This document shows, in pieces, positions 1 to 8,822 of a stretch of 64,000 nt of DNA. Each line of letters opens with the position of its first letter. Position 1 is the first letter of the stretch. The translations under genes and the position numbers were made by a program. The notes beneath the pieces were generated by a model. The model was given only the letters and a program-made list of their open reading frames with translations. It made no database searches and was not told the DNA's origin. The stretch comes from M3007 sp037445225 (lineage in GTDB: Bacteria; Bacteroidota; Bacteroidia; Chitinophagales; Saprospiraceae): assembly GCA_037445225.1 (NCBI GenBank), contig JBBIKW010000001.1:248001-312000 (forward strand), in the 5' to 3' direction.

Positions 1-131
1 GAGACCTCACCATCGCTCTCCTCCTCATTTACACCGCCAAAACGCCTCCCTCTTGGGAGCAGCTGAGCAGCAGCATGCGGCGGTTGGTGCGCCATTTCGA
101 ACGCGACGCCGCGCTGCCGCCCCCTAACTAA
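1..131 (+). CDS. C-terminal end of an unidentified protein (partial)
   Basis: An open frame enters from the left edge (reading from base 3) and stops at TAA 129-131, giving about 42 residues that begin DLTIALLLIYTAK and end ERDAALPPPN. The hydrophobic stretch followed by a basic, Trp-containing tail looks like protein rather than a random frame. The gene is convergent with the homogentisate dioxygenase gene, and the two 3' ends overlap by 8 bases. Too little is visible to assign a family. It could still be a chance frame. Confidence 0.45.
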   Translation, partial: DLTIALLLIYTAKTPPSWEQLSSSMRRLVRHFERDAALPPPN

Positions 132-1278
132 GCCACGACTTGTAGTAGTCCGGATCTTCAATGCCGGCGGCGTACTCCGTCATGAGTAGCGGTCGGAAGG
201 TATCTACCATCACTGCTAGCTCGCGCGTTTCCTTAGCTCCGATGCTCCGCTCCACTGCACCCGGATGTGGGCCGTGCGGAATCCCCCCGGGATGCAGCGT
301 AATCATGCCGCGCTCCACGTGTTTACGGCTCATAAAGTCGCCGTCTACGTAATAGAGCACTTCATCCGAGTCGATGTTCGAGTGGTTGTACGGAGCCGGA
401 ATGGCCAACGGATGGTAGTCGTACAGCCGCGGGACGAAAGAGCAGATGACGAAGTTGTGCCCTTCAAACGTCTGATGTATCGGCGGCGGCATGTGTATCC
501 GCCCCGTAATGGGTTCGAAGTTGTGGATGGAAAAGGCGTAAGGGTACAAGTAGCCGTCCCACCCCACGACGTCGAAGGGATGGTTGAGGTAGTGATAGGG
601 GTAAATCGTGTCCTGCTTTTTGATGAAAAAAAGGAAATCGCCCTGCTCGTCGTGCGTCTCCAAGTCGGTGGGCTTTCGGATGTCGCGCTCGCAAAAGGGC
701 GAATGCTCGAGCAGCTGCCCAAAGGCATTTCGATAGCGCTTAGGAGTGACCACCGGCCCGCCGCTCTCTACGATAAAGAGGCGGTTGTCGGGGCCATCGA
801 AATGCAGCTGGTACACGGTACCGCGGGGGATGACCAAATAGTCCCCGTATTCAAAGCGGATATTGCCATACATGGTGCGCAAGGTCCCGCTGCCCTCGTG
901 GACAAAGATGACCTCATCGGCATCGGCGTTCTTGAAGAAGTACTCCTCCATACTTTTGCGCGGCGCCGCCAGGATGATTTTGCAGTCGCTGTTGACCAGC
1001 ACCGGTTTGCGCGCCTGCAGATAATCGTCTTCCGGCTGTATGAGGAACCCCTTTAGGCAGCGGTGTTTTAGCTGGCGGTCGTGCACCGTGCGCGGCGCAA
1101 TGCTAAAAGGCTCACCTACCTGTACGATTTGAGTGGGCGGATGGCAATGGTACAGCAGCGAGTACACGTCGCTAAAGCCCTCGGTGCTGAACAGCTCTTC
1201 GCTGTACAGGGAGCCATCGGGTTTGCGGTACTGCGTGTGGCGCTTAGGAGGTATCTGTCCGAGGCTGTAATAATGCAT
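124..1278 (-). CDS. hmgA: Homogentisate 1,2-dioxygenase
   Basis: Cupin-type Fe(II) dioxygenase that opens the homogentisate ring to maleylacetoacetate in tyrosine/phenylalanine breakdown; cytoplasmic. At 384 residues it is shorter than the roughly 430-residue proteobacterial and animal enzymes, as is common for the Bacteroidota form. The metal-site region is visible near the C-terminus: PAPYNHSN, then DEVLYY (Glu ligand), then HPGGIPHGPHPG (His ligand). ATG at 1276-1278 is the natural start. It is the last gene of a tight minus-strand run (acetoacetate-CoA ligase, mnmH, hmgA) with gaps of only 2-3 bases. Acetoacetate is an end product of this pathway, so the neighbouring ligase makes metabolic sense. 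No maleylacetoacetate isomerase or fumarylacetoacetase is present in the window. Confidence 0.93.
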   Translation of the reverse strand: MHYYSLGQIPPKRHTQYRKPDGSLYSEELFSTEGFSDVYSLLYHCHPPTQIVQVGEPFSIAPRTVHDRQLKHRCLKGFLIQPEDDYLQARKPVLVNSDCKIILAAPRKSMEEYFFKNADADEVIFVHEGSGTLRTMYGNIRFEYGDYLVIPRGTVYQLHFDGPDNRLFIVESGGPVVTPKRYRNAFGQLLEHSPFCERDIRKPTDLETHDEQGDFLFFIKKQDTIYPYHYLNHPFDVVGWDGYLYPYAFSIHNFEPITGRIHMPPPIHQTFEGHNFVICSFVPRLYDYHPLAIPAPYNHSNIDSDEVLYYVDGDFMSRKHVERGMITLHPGGIPHGPHPGAVERSIGAKETRELAVMVDTFRPLLMTEYAAGIEDPDYYKSWLS

Positions 1279-1280
1279 AT

Positions 1281-2378
1281 CTACGGGATTTTGCGTTCCA
1301 GAAGAGAAGTGCTCGACAAAGTTAGATCGTCTGCCTCTGCCTTCGGTAGCTGATAGTTATCAGCCCACGCTACGCAGGCGCGGGCCATTTTTTCGGAGTC
1401 GGCGTGTTCGAAGGTCAAGGCATGGATAGCGGCAGCTGGTCTACTTTGGCAGTCAAAGTTGTAGGTCTTGTCGTAATAGGCCAGCGCTATTTCGGCGGCT
1501 AAGGCGAAGTCGCCGCGCCGCAGCGCTTCTAAGGCTGCTTTAAGACGCAGGCCGCCGAGTTTTTTTTCGATGCGGCAAAAGGCAGCCTCCAGCTCCGGCA
1601 GCGGAGCCCAAGCGTAGTCCTCCACCAAATGCTGCAGGCGGCAAGCGTGGGGCACTTCGAGGTGCAAAAGGGGGGCTGCCCGCATTTGCCGCCACAATCC
1701 GCTCGGCAAGTAGATGCGCCCAACGTTTCGACTTTCGTTCTCCACCCACACGCGCTGCTCTGGCTGAAGCCGACAGAGGACGTCGAAGAGGGCGTTTTCA
1801 AACTGTTCCTGCGTGGGTTGAGGGCGCTCGCCGATGCTTCCAAAGGCCGAGCCCTTGTGATGAGCGAGCGCTTCTAAGTCGAGGATTTGTTCGCCCATCC
1901 GACCTAAGGCGCGCAGCACCTTTGTCTTGCCGACGCCTGTCTTACCGCCAAGCACGATGAGGCGAAGGCGGATGGTCTCTAAGCCGGGCAACACGTGCTG
2001 GCGATAGCGCTTATAGCCACCTTCGAGTACCTGTACCTCAAAGCCCGCCTGCGACCAAAGCCAAGCCATGCTCTGACTGCGCTGTCCACCGCGCCAACAA
2101 TGCACCGCCAAACGCCGATGAGGGGCTATAGCCCTCGCTTCGCGCACAAAGTACTCCAGCTTTGGCCCTGCTATCTGCAGCCCCAACAAAAAGGCCGGCC
2201 ACTGCCCTTGCTGTTTGTACAAGGTGCCGACGCGAGCGCGCTCCTCGTCGCTAAACAGCGGTAAGTTACGGGCACCGGGGATATGCCCCTGGGCGTATTC
2301 TCCAGGAGAACGCACGTCGAGCAGGGGACGATCCGCGCGCAGCGTCAGGAAAACATCGGGCGGCAACAGGGCACTCAT
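1281..2378 (-). CDS. mnmH: tRNA 2-selenouridine/geranyl-2-thiouridine synthase
   Basis: MnmH (SelU, YbbB) acts on the wobble base U34 of tRNA, geranylating 2-thiouridine and replacing sulfur with selenium from selenophosphate. The 365 residues show an N-terminal rhodanese domain (about 10-125) with the catalytic Cys94 in CWRGGQRS, followed by a P-loop GGKTGVGKT at 144-152 and the family stretch GSAFGSIGERPQPTQEQFEN. Length matches the family. It lies between the acetoacetate-CoA ligase and homogentisate dioxygenase genes with 3- and 2-base gaps, so the three are almost certainly co-transcribed although they have no obvious common pathway. No selD is in the window, so whether selenium is used here cannot be judged. 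Confidence 0.92.
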   Translation of the reverse strand: MSALLPPDVFLTLRADRPLLDVRSPGEYAQGHIPGARNLPLFSDEERARVGTLYKQQGQWPAFLLGLQIAGPKLEYFVREARAIAPHRRLAVHCWRGGQRSQSMAWLWSQAGFEVQVLEGGYKRYRQHVLPGLETIRLRLIVLGGKTGVGKTKVLRALGRMGEQILDLEALAHHKGSAFGSIGERPQPTQEQFENALFDVLCRLQPEQRVWVENESRNVGRIYLPSGLWRQMRAAPLLHLEVPHACRLQHLVEDYAWAPLPELEAAFCRIEKKLGGLRLKAALEALRRGDFALAAEIALAYYDKTYNFDCQSRPAAAIHALTFEHADSEKMARACVAWADNYQLPKAEADDLTLSSTSLLERKIP

Positions 2379-2381
2379 CGC

Positions 2382-4376
2382 TTAGGGCAATGTTCGAGCG
2401 AACTCAATAAAAAACTGCATAGCTTCCGGGTTTCGCATGGCGTCGGGGTTGTATGCTCGGTCTAAGGGCTTCTTTTGAAGGATTTTCTTAACCGGTGTCT
2501 CCATCTTTTTTCCGGAAATGGTGTAGGGAATGTCGGGCACGGCCACAATGGCGTCGGGCACGTGGCGCGGGCTGCATTGGGTGCGAAGGGTTTGGCGGAT
2601 ATGTTGTTGTAACGCCTCGTCCAACGCTATGTTGGGCTCTAAGACTACAAATAGCGGCATCCAGTCGGACCCATCGGGATACTCGATGTTGAGGATGAGC
2701 GCATCGCGAATGCCGGTAATCGCATCCAAGGCGCGGTAGATCTCGGCCGTGCCGATGCGCACACCCTGACGATTGAGCGTGGCGTCCGAACGCCCCAAGA
2801 TGACGAGTGTCTGGCGCGGCGTGATGCACAGCCAATCGCCGTGTCGCCATACGCCGGGAAAATACTCGAAATAACTGGAGCGATACTTGGAGCCGTCGGG
2901 GTCGTTCCAAAAAAACACCGGCATAGAGGGCATGGGTCGGGTAACCACCATCTCGCCCACCTCCCCAGGCGGCACGGGCCGTCTCTCTTCATCCCAGCTC
3001 TCCATGGCGCATCCTAAGCAGCGGCACTGTATCTCGCCCTCGTACACCGGCAACAGCGGGTTGCCGCCCACCCACGCCGTACATACATCGGTGCCGCCCG
3101 ACATAGAGGCCAGCCAAACATCGGGCTTGACCCGCTCGTACACCCATCGGAACCCTTCTGGAGGCAGGGGCGAGCCCGTCGAGCCGATGCTGCGCAAAGC
3201 CGACAAGTCGCAGGTGTCTTGAGGCGACACGCCGGCCTTTCGGCAGCTCATAATGAACGGCGCACTGGTACCGAAGTGAGCAATGCGCGTCTGTTCAGCT
3301 AGCCGCCACAGCACCCCTAAGTCGGGATAGGCAGGGCTACCGTCGTACAGGACGGCCGTAGCGCCAGCCAGCAGGGAACCGATGGTAAAATTCCACATCA
3401 TCCACCCCGTCGTCGAATACCAAAAGAAGCGCTCTCCAGGGTGCACGTCGTTGTGAAAGTGGAGGTATTTGAGGTGCTCCAACAAGTTGCCCCCGTGGCT
3501 GTGCACGATGGCTTTCGGAACGCCCGTGGTTCCCGACGAATACAGTATCCAGAGCGGATGGTCGAACGGCAAGGGTTCAAAAGATAGGGGCGGCGCCGGG
3601 GTGGACAGCGCTTCGTCCCAACGGATGCTGTGGAGTAGGTTTTCCGGCTCGGTCTTTTCGTCCAGATAGGGGATGAACACCACGCGCTGTAGCGTAGGCA
3701 GCTGGCGGCAGATGTCGCGCACAGCCTCTCGGCGGTCGAAAGGCTTTCCGTTGTACGTGTAGCCGTCTACCGCCAGCAAGACCTTGGGCTCAATCTGCGC
3801 AAACCGATCGACTACGCTGCCAACCCCAAAGTCGGGCGAACAACTCGACCATACCGCGCCGATACTCATCGCTGCCAATACGGCAACGGCAGCATGCCAT
3901 GTGTTGGGCAGATAAGCCGCCACCCTATCGCCGCGCTCCACACCGCATTCGCGAAAAAACTGCGCTAAAGCCGCTACCTGAGCCTCCAAAGCCGACCAGC
4001 TCAGGGTAACCTGCTGGCCGCGCTCATTTTGGGCGATCAGCGCCGGCCAAGCCACGTTTTTGCAGCGGAAAATGTGTTCGGCGTAGTTCAGTTCGGCTCC
4101 TTCAAACCAGCGAGCGCCGGGCATGTCCAAACCGGAGAGCACTCGTCGATACGGTGCATGGGCCACAATGCCGAAGTATTCCCACAGGCTTTCCCAAAAG
4201 GGCCCTACCTGTTCGGTCGACCACGCCCACAGCGCGCCGTAATCGGCAAAGGCGAGCTTCTTGTTCGCTTGCAGCCAACGCATGTATCGGCTTAAGTGTG
4301 CGCGTTCGCGCAAGGCGGCATCGGGTCGCCACAACACAGCAGGTTCGCGTTCAAGCATAGGCTGCGTTTTTTCCAT
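2382..4376 (-). CDS. Acetoacetate-CoA ligase
   Basis: ANL-superfamily adenylate-forming enzyme (acetoacetyl-CoA synthetase type) that makes acetoacetyl-CoA from acetoacetate, ATP and CoA. The 664 residues carry the phosphate-binding motif YSSGTTGVPKAIVHSHGG, the family stretch STTGWMMWNF, and a C-terminal ISGKKMETPVKK segment with the catalytic lysine region. The N-terminal WRPDAALRERAHLSRYMRWL is typical of this subfamily. Two starts are possible: ATG 4376 or an in-frame ATG at 4358. A TAATTTTG box (minus strand, 4381-4388) sits immediately before 4376, so a transcript starting there would be leaderless or would use 4358. First gene of the block that ends with homogentisate dioxygenase. Confidence 0.92.
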   Translation of the reverse strand: MEKTQPMLEREPAVLWRPDAALRERAHLSRYMRWLQANKKLAFADYGALWAWSTEQVGPFWESLWEYFGIVAHAPYRRVLSGLDMPGARWFEGAELNYAEHIFRCKNVAWPALIAQNERGQQVTLSWSALEAQVAALAQFFRECGVERGDRVAAYLPNTWHAAVAVLAAMSIGAVWSSCSPDFGVGSVVDRFAQIEPKVLLAVDGYTYNGKPFDRREAVRDICRQLPTLQRVVFIPYLDEKTEPENLLHSIRWDEALSTPAPPLSFEPLPFDHPLWILYSSGTTGVPKAIVHSHGGNLLEHLKYLHFHNDVHPGERFFWYSTTGWMMWNFTIGSLLAGATAVLYDGSPAYPDLGVLWRLAEQTRIAHFGTSAPFIMSCRKAGVSPQDTCDLSALRSIGSTGSPLPPEGFRWVYERVKPDVWLASMSGGTDVCTAWVGGNPLLPVYEGEIQCRCLGCAMESWDEERRPVPPGEVGEMVVTRPMPSMPVFFWNDPDGSKYRSSYFEYFPGVWRHGDWLCITPRQTLVILGRSDATLNRQGVRIGTAEIYRALDAITGIRDALILNIEYPDGSDWMPLFVVLEPNIALDEALQQHIRQTLRTQCSPRHVPDAIVAVPDIPYTISGKKMETPVKKILQKKPLDRAYNPDAMRNPEAMQFFIEFARTLP

Positions 4377-4410
4377 CGAGCAAAATTAGCGAAAAAGGCA
4401 GTCCTCCACT

Positions 4411-5655
4411 TTAGGCCGCCCTGCGAGGCCGATAGGTCAATACAAGGGCATGCTCGCGGCGAAACAGCTGGCGGGCAGCGCGCTGCAAATCCTCGGCACT
4501 CACTCGGCGATACAGCTCTACCTCCTCGTTGAGCAACTCCGCCCGCTGAAGCAATTCGTAAAAACCTAAATACTGCGCTTTGTTGAGCACGCTGGTCTCC
4601 GAATAGACTACCGTATTCTCGAACCGCTGCTGAATTTTAATCAACTCCCGCGCCTCGATAGGTACTTCGACCAAAGCATCGAGCTCCTCCCAGAGGGCGC
4701 CTGTCGCCTCTTCTATCGAAACCCCTTCCGCAAGTTTGGCCTCGACGATGAGCATGCCGGGATCAAAAGTAGACGTTACAGAGGCCTCCACCGACGACAG
4801 CAGCCGGCGCTCCTTGACCAATCGGCGATACAGGCGCGAAGATTGCCCGGAAGCCAACACATCGGAAAGCAGGTCGGCAGCATAGAAATCGGAATGGAGG
4901 CGCGGAGGCGTCCGAAAAGCCATGAATATGGCCGGAACAGGAACTTCGGCCTCCAAAATGCGCTCGCACAGTCCTGTGCCTTCCGCCTCTGCGGGAAACG
5001 ACCGCTCCAAAGAGGGCCCAGGTGGAATAGCACCAAACCACTTTTCCGCCAAGGCAAACGCATCGTCGGCCTTCAGCGGCCCGCAAATGCTCAACACAGC
5101 GTTATTGGGCGTATACCAGCGCTCGTAAAAAGCGCGTACCTCTTCCAAAGTAACGCTCGCTATGTGATCCGGAGAAAGACCGATGACCGGCCAGCGATAC
5201 GGATGCACTCGATACATCATGGCCGACAGGTGGTGCAACATGTCTCCGTAGGGCTCAGATAGACAGGTTTCCTTAAATTCCTCTATCACCACCCGGCGCT
5301 GCGTCTCAAAGGCGCGGCGCGTGATGCGCAAATCCAGCATGCGATCGCTCTCCAAAAACAGCGCAGTTTCTACATTTTGCGCAGGCAGAATCTCGTAAAA
5401 GGTCGTGTAATCGTTGGTCGTATATGCGTTGTTTTCTCCACCGGCGCGTTGGAGCCAGTCGTCAAAATGCGGCGCATTGCGGCTGCCCGAAAACATTAAA
5501 TGCTCGAACAAATGGGCAAGACCTGTTCGGTCGGGTACCTCATCGCGCGAGCCCACCAAATAGGCCACATTCACTGCAGCCAACGGCGTATTGGGATCCT
5601 CGTGCACTAATACGCGCAAGCCATTCGATAAAATCCGACGCTGAAACGATATCAT
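4411..5655 (-). CDS. M16 family zinc peptidase (pitrilysin/processing-peptidase type)
   Basis: About 414 residues from the ATG at 5655, chosen because the conserved family start (FQRRILSNGLRVLVHED) begins there; upstream in-frame codons run into AT-rich non-coding sequence. The inverted zinc motif HLFEH is at residues 48-52 and a downstream Glu-rich helix (RVVIEEFKE) supplies the third ligand. The length fits the single-unit M16B type: an active N-terminal half and a C-terminal half with the family's R/Y pair region (SGQSSRLYRRLVKERRL). No signal peptide is evident with this start, although the extended form would carry a basic, hydrophobic N-terminus. Substrate unknown. It sits 34 bases upstream of the acetoacetate-CoA ligase gene. 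Confidence 0.88.
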   Translation of the reverse strand: MISFQRRILSNGLRVLVHEDPNTPLAAVNVAYLVGSRDEVPDRTGLAHLFEHLMFSGSRNAPHFDDWLQRAGGENNAYTTNDYTTFYEILPAQNVETALFLESDRMLDLRITRRAFETQRRVVIEEFKETCLSEPYGDMLHHLSAMMYRVHPYRWPVIGLSPDHIASVTLEEVRAFYERWYTPNNAVLSICGPLKADDAFALAEKWFGAIPPGPSLERSFPAEAEGTGLCERILEAEVPVPAIFMAFRTPPRLHSDFYAADLLSDVLASGQSSRLYRRLVKERRLLSSVEASVTSTFDPGMLIVEAKLAEGVSIEEATGALWEELDALVEVPIEARELIKIQQRFENTVVYSETSVLNKAQYLGFYELLQRAELLNEEVELYRRVSAEDLQRAARQLFRREHALVLTYRPRRAA

Positions 5656-5932
5656 CACCGCACCATTTAGCCTGCAAAAAAGCAATTGCCGACGAAAAAC
5701 AACTGAAAAAGAACATCGGTTTCTCTGCCATGCAAAGCGCAAAAATTTCATCGGCGCATTTTAACCAAATTCATCGCAAAGCACTGTTTTACAAGTTTTT
5801 AGAAACAAACAAAAAATACAGGTGCACCAATTAAATTCAATTCTCTGAAGAAAAATGCCTAAAATTTTTTGTTTTAAAAAAAATGTTTTAAAATTGTGCC
5901 GATTTTTTCACATCTAAAATTCCTCTCTAACT
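5656..5932. other. AT-rich intergenic region between divergent genes, with a repeated 10-mer
   Basis: This 277-base stretch separates the M16 peptidase gene (minus) from the SRPBCC gene (plus) and is far richer in A+T than its surroundings. The 10-mer TGTTTTAAAA occurs twice, at 5870-5879 and 5884-5893, 14 bases apart, about 40 bases before the SRPBCC start. It probably holds both promoters; I could not place a clear TANNTTTG box here. Confidence 0.4.
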
Positions 5933-6355
5933 ATGGCGGCACTAACTTTCTCTATTCGTATCCGGGCTCCACGGGCGCGCGTATGGAAAATACTGTGGGA
6001 CGATACGACCTATCGCCAATGGACATCGGTATTTGCCGAGGGTTCTCATGCGGAAAGCGACTGGCAAGAGGGCAGCCGGGTGCGCTTCTTAGGTGGGCAA
6101 GGACAGGGGCTGTTTAGCCGCATTGCCCGACTGGTTCCCAACGAGCTCATGATTTTCGAGCATTTGGGTGAAATCCGAAACGGCGTTGAGGAGATAGACG
6201 GTCGGTGGCAAGGGCTCTTTGAAACCTATGCGCTTTTCGCAGAGGGCGATACCACCCTTCTAAGGGTCGAGGTGGATATGCCCGATGATTACCGCAAAAT
6301 GTTTGAGAGCATTTTCCCTCAGGCGCTCCAAAAAGTAAAGGCGTTGGCAGAGTAG
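5933..6355 (+). CDS. SRPBCC-fold (START/AHSA1-like) small protein
   Basis: 140 residues with the helix-grip fold signature of SRPBCC proteins: N-terminal FSIRIRAPRARVWKILWDDTTYRQWTS, central FLGGQGQGLFSRI, then GRWQGLFETYALF and a C-terminal helix. These proteins bind hydrophobic ligands or assist other proteins; the ligand here cannot be read from sequence. No signal peptide. A VOC-family gene follows on the same strand with its start 42 bases downstream, so the two may be co-transcribed. Family confident, function unknown. Confidence 0.75.
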   Translation: MAALTFSIRIRAPRARVWKILWDDTTYRQWTSVFAEGSHAESDWQEGSRVRFLGGQGQGLFSRIARLVPNELMIFEHLGEIRNGVEEIDGRWQGLFETYALFAEGDTTLLRVEVDMPDDYRKMFESIFPQALQKVKALAE

Positions 6356-6397
6356 GCCATTGCGGTGCATTCACTTACATCTAAAACCCTTTTGCTC

Positions 6398-6838
6398 ATG
6401 GCACAAGTAAGCATTTATCTGAACTTTCCCGGCAATGCCGAAGAAGCCCTCCGCTTTTATCAACGCGTGTTTGGCGGAGAATTCACAGGAGGCATTCTCC
6501 GATTTGGCGACATGCCGCCTCAGGAGGGAATGCCGCCGCTCCCGGAAGCCTGTCGCCACATGGTGCTGCACGCCGCTCTGCCCATTTTGGGCGGGGTCTT
6601 CACCCTCATGGTCAGCGACGCTCCAGAGGCGCTAGGGTTTCACGTGCGCTTTGGCAACAATGCCTACATCAACCTCATGCCCGACACGCGAGCGGAAACC
6701 CGCCGGCTATTTCAAGCCCTGTCGGAAGGCGGACAGGTAGAGCAGGAACTGCAAGACATGTTCTGGGGTGATTATTACGGCGCTTGTACCGACAAATTCG
6801 GCGTGCAGTGGATGTTTAATTGTCCGGAAAAGGCTTAA
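6398..6838 (+). CDS. VOC-fold protein of the PhnB/YjdN-like group
   Basis: 146 residues from ATG 6398, where the conserved start MAQVSIYLNFPGNAEEALRF begins; an upstream in-frame ATG at 6365 adds only an unconserved tail. The pattern F(Y/F)xxVFGGEF, then GDMPPQ, and C-terminal MFWGDYYGACTDKFGVQWMFN is that of the glyoxalase/bleomycin-resistance-like VOC family known as PhnB or '3-demethylubiquinone-9 3-methyltransferase-like'. These names do not give a reaction: no methyltransferase activity should be assumed. It follows the SRPBCC gene on the same strand. Confidence 0.82.
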   Translation: MAQVSIYLNFPGNAEEALRFYQRVFGGEFTGGILRFGDMPPQEGMPPLPEACRHMVLHAALPILGGVFTLMVSDAPEALGFHVRFGNNAYINLMPDTRAETRRLFQALSEGGQVEQELQDMFWGDYYGACTDKFGVQWMFNCPEKA

Positions 6839-6980
6839 GTACCGCCGCGGAGCTCTCGCCTAGTGAAATGCTTTCGTTGGGGTCGAAACCATTTGCAGAA
6901 CGGAGGGAGCCAATGTGGGCAGTTTTCGCTGTGGTCAACTTGCGGAGATGTTCTAAACTTGCCCCAAAAACCGACACCGC

Positions 6981-8672
6981 ATGCGATATCTCCTCTTTGC
7001 CGCAGGTTTAGCCTGCTTGGGATGCCAACAGAAGCCGACGCCAGCTACACTCATCCTGTACAACGGCCGCCTATTTACTGCCGACACTGCCCTTACCGAG
7101 GCGAGTGCCATTGCCATGCGAGGCGATACTATCCTCTACGTAGGAGACGACGCTGGAGCGCGCGCTTTTGCTGGGCCCAACACGGAGCAGATAGATCTGC
7201 AAGGCGCCTTTGCTATGCCGGCCTTTATCGAAGGGCATGGCCATTTTTTGGGCTTAGGGCAAAGCTTGCAGATCGTCTCCCTTGGTGGAGCCGCTAGCTG
7301 GTTTGAAGTGGTGGAGCGCGTGGCGCAGCGCGCTCAACAAACACCGGCGGGCGAGTGGATAGAGGGGCGCGGGTGGCACCAGGAAAAGTGGACAGAGCCT
7401 CCGGCGCGTTCGACCAACGGATACCCGCACCACGAAGCGCTCAGCGCGCGCACCCCCGACCATCCGGTAGTCCTGCGCCACGCCAGCGGACATGCCCTGT
7501 TGGCCAACGCTCGAGCGATGGCCATAGCGGGCATCGACCGCCGAACACCCGACCCGCCGGGCGGACGCATCGTGCGCGACGACTTGGGCCATCCAACTGG
7601 CGTCTTCGAAGAAAACGCCATGGAACTCATCACCCGACCCTTAACTGCTTGGAAAGAGCAGCGCAGCGAGGCAGAGAAGCAGGCAGCGCTGGAGAGAACA
7701 GTAGCGCTGGCAGCCGAAGCTTGCCTGCGCAACGGCATCGCCTCCTTCCAAGATGCGGGTAGCAGTTTGTGGGAAATAGCGCAATTTCAGCGCTTGGCTG
7801 AAGCGGGCCAGCTGCCGGTGCGGCTTTGGGTGATGGTCGCACAGCCCGACGGTGCCGACTTGCCCAAACTTTCGGCCTTTCCGCTGCTGAATGCCGGCCG
7901 AGGGTTCCTTACCGTTCGAGCAGTAAAAGCCTACTTAGACGGCGCATTGGGCTCGTACGGGGCATGGCTGCTGGCCCCGTATGCCGACAAGCCCGACCAT
8001 ATTGGCCAAAACGTGACCCCCCTCGACACCCTGCGCCGCATTGCCGAGGCATGCCGCGCGCGTGGCCTGCAACTGTGCGTGCACGCCATCGGCGACCGCG
8101 CCAACCGCGAGCTGCTCGACCTATACAGCGCCTTTGTAGGGCCGGACAAGGACATGCGCTGGCGGGTAGAGCACGCCCAACACCTCGCACCGGAAGACAT
8201 CCCGCGTTTCGGACAGTTGGGCGTCATTGCCTCTATACAGGCTGTGCACTGCACCAGCGATGCGCCCTTTGTCGTCAAACGCTTAGGGACAGAGCGCGCG
8301 CGCACCGGCGCCTATGTGTGGCGCACGCTCTTGGATGCCGGCGCACACCTCGCCAACGGCACCGATACGCCTGTCGAGGACGTCAACCCATTGGCCTGCA
8401 TCTACGCAGCCGTCACCCGAAAACGCCCCGATACGGGCGAACCCTTCTTCCCCGAACAGTGCATGACGCGGCAAGAGGCGCTGCTGTCCTACACGCTTTG
8501 GAATGCCTATGCGGCGTTTGAGGAGCGCGAAAAAGGCTCGCTCACCCCAGGCAAACGCGCCGACGTGGTGGTGCTGTCTGAAAACCTCTTAGAATGCCCG
8601 CCCGAAAACATCCTCCGCGCCCGCGTCTTGCACACCATCGTCGCCGGCCGACGCGCCTGGTCGGCCCAGTGA
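6981..8672 (+). CDS. Amidohydrolase family protein (YtcJ-like), probable lipoprotein
   Basis: 563 residues. A short hydrophobic N-terminus ends at Cys15 (LACLGC), so it is probably lipidated, although the lipobox is not textbook. The body is a metal-dependent amidohydrolase of the YtcJ/Amidohydro_3 type: LYNGRLFTADTALTEASAIAMRGDTI at the start, a first metal motif PAFIEGHGHFLGLG, a later HAIGDRANRELLDLY, then EHAQHLAPEDIPRF, and an Asp ligand in NGTDTPVEDVNPLACIYAAV. Relatives hydrolyse exocyclic C-N bonds; the substrate is unknown. Upstream 6839-6980 contains no recognisable gene. Downstream spacing (150 bases with its own promoter box) separates it from the PUR-like gene. Confidence 0.88.
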   Translation: MRYLLFAAGLACLGCQQKPTPATLILYNGRLFTADTALTEASAIAMRGDTILYVGDDAGARAFAGPNTEQIDLQGAFAMPAFIEGHGHFLGLGQSLQIVSLGGAASWFEVVERVAQRAQQTPAGEWIEGRGWHQEKWTEPPARSTNGYPHHEALSARTPDHPVVLRHASGHALLANARAMAIAGIDRRTPDPPGGRIVRDDLGHPTGVFEENAMELITRPLTAWKEQRSEAEKQAALERTVALAAEACLRNGIASFQDAGSSLWEIAQFQRLAEAGQLPVRLWVMVAQPDGADLPKLSAFPLLNAGRGFLTVRAVKAYLDGALGSYGAWLLAPYADKPDHIGQNVTPLDTLRRIAEACRARGLQLCVHAIGDRANRELLDLYSAFVGPDKDMRWRVEHAQHLAPEDIPRFGQLGVIASIQAVHCTSDAPFVVKRLGTERARTGAYVWRTLLDAGAHLANGTDTPVEDVNPLACIYAAVTRKRPDTGEPFFPEQCMTRQEALLSYTLWNAYAAFEEREKGSLTPGKRADVVVLSENLLECPPENILRARVLHTIVAGRRAWSAQ

Positions 8673-8768
8673 ACGCACCCGATCTCTCGACTTCGCAGCC
8701 GTCTTAGAAGGGAATACTGCAGGCCTGGCCTCGTCGAAAAGACGGGCGTATAAATTGCGCAAAATCCT

Positions 8769-8776
8769 TACCTTTG
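8769..8776 (+). promoter_or_regulatory. -7 promoter box TACCTTTG before the PUR-like gene
   Basis: Exact match to the Bacteroidota -7 consensus TANNTTTG, 46 bases before the GTG start of the PUR-like protein. No good TTG element at the usual 19-21-base spacing was found. Confidence 0.55.
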
Positions 8777-8822
8777 CTGCAGCAAATTCTAAACGCAGTT
8801 CTCTTTCACAAAACACAACGAA

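Noticed and set aside
265..1056. Long plus-strand frame (263 codons) opposite homogentisate dioxygenase
   Set aside because: It is the mirror frame of a strongly conserved enzyme; the translated sequence has no family features.
5933..6838. SRPBCC and VOC genes as a toxin-antitoxin or ubiquinone-methyltransferase unit
   Set aside because: Sizes suggest a small pair, but both belong to well-known folds without such roles; the 'demethylubiquinone methyltransferase' label of the VOC group is historical.
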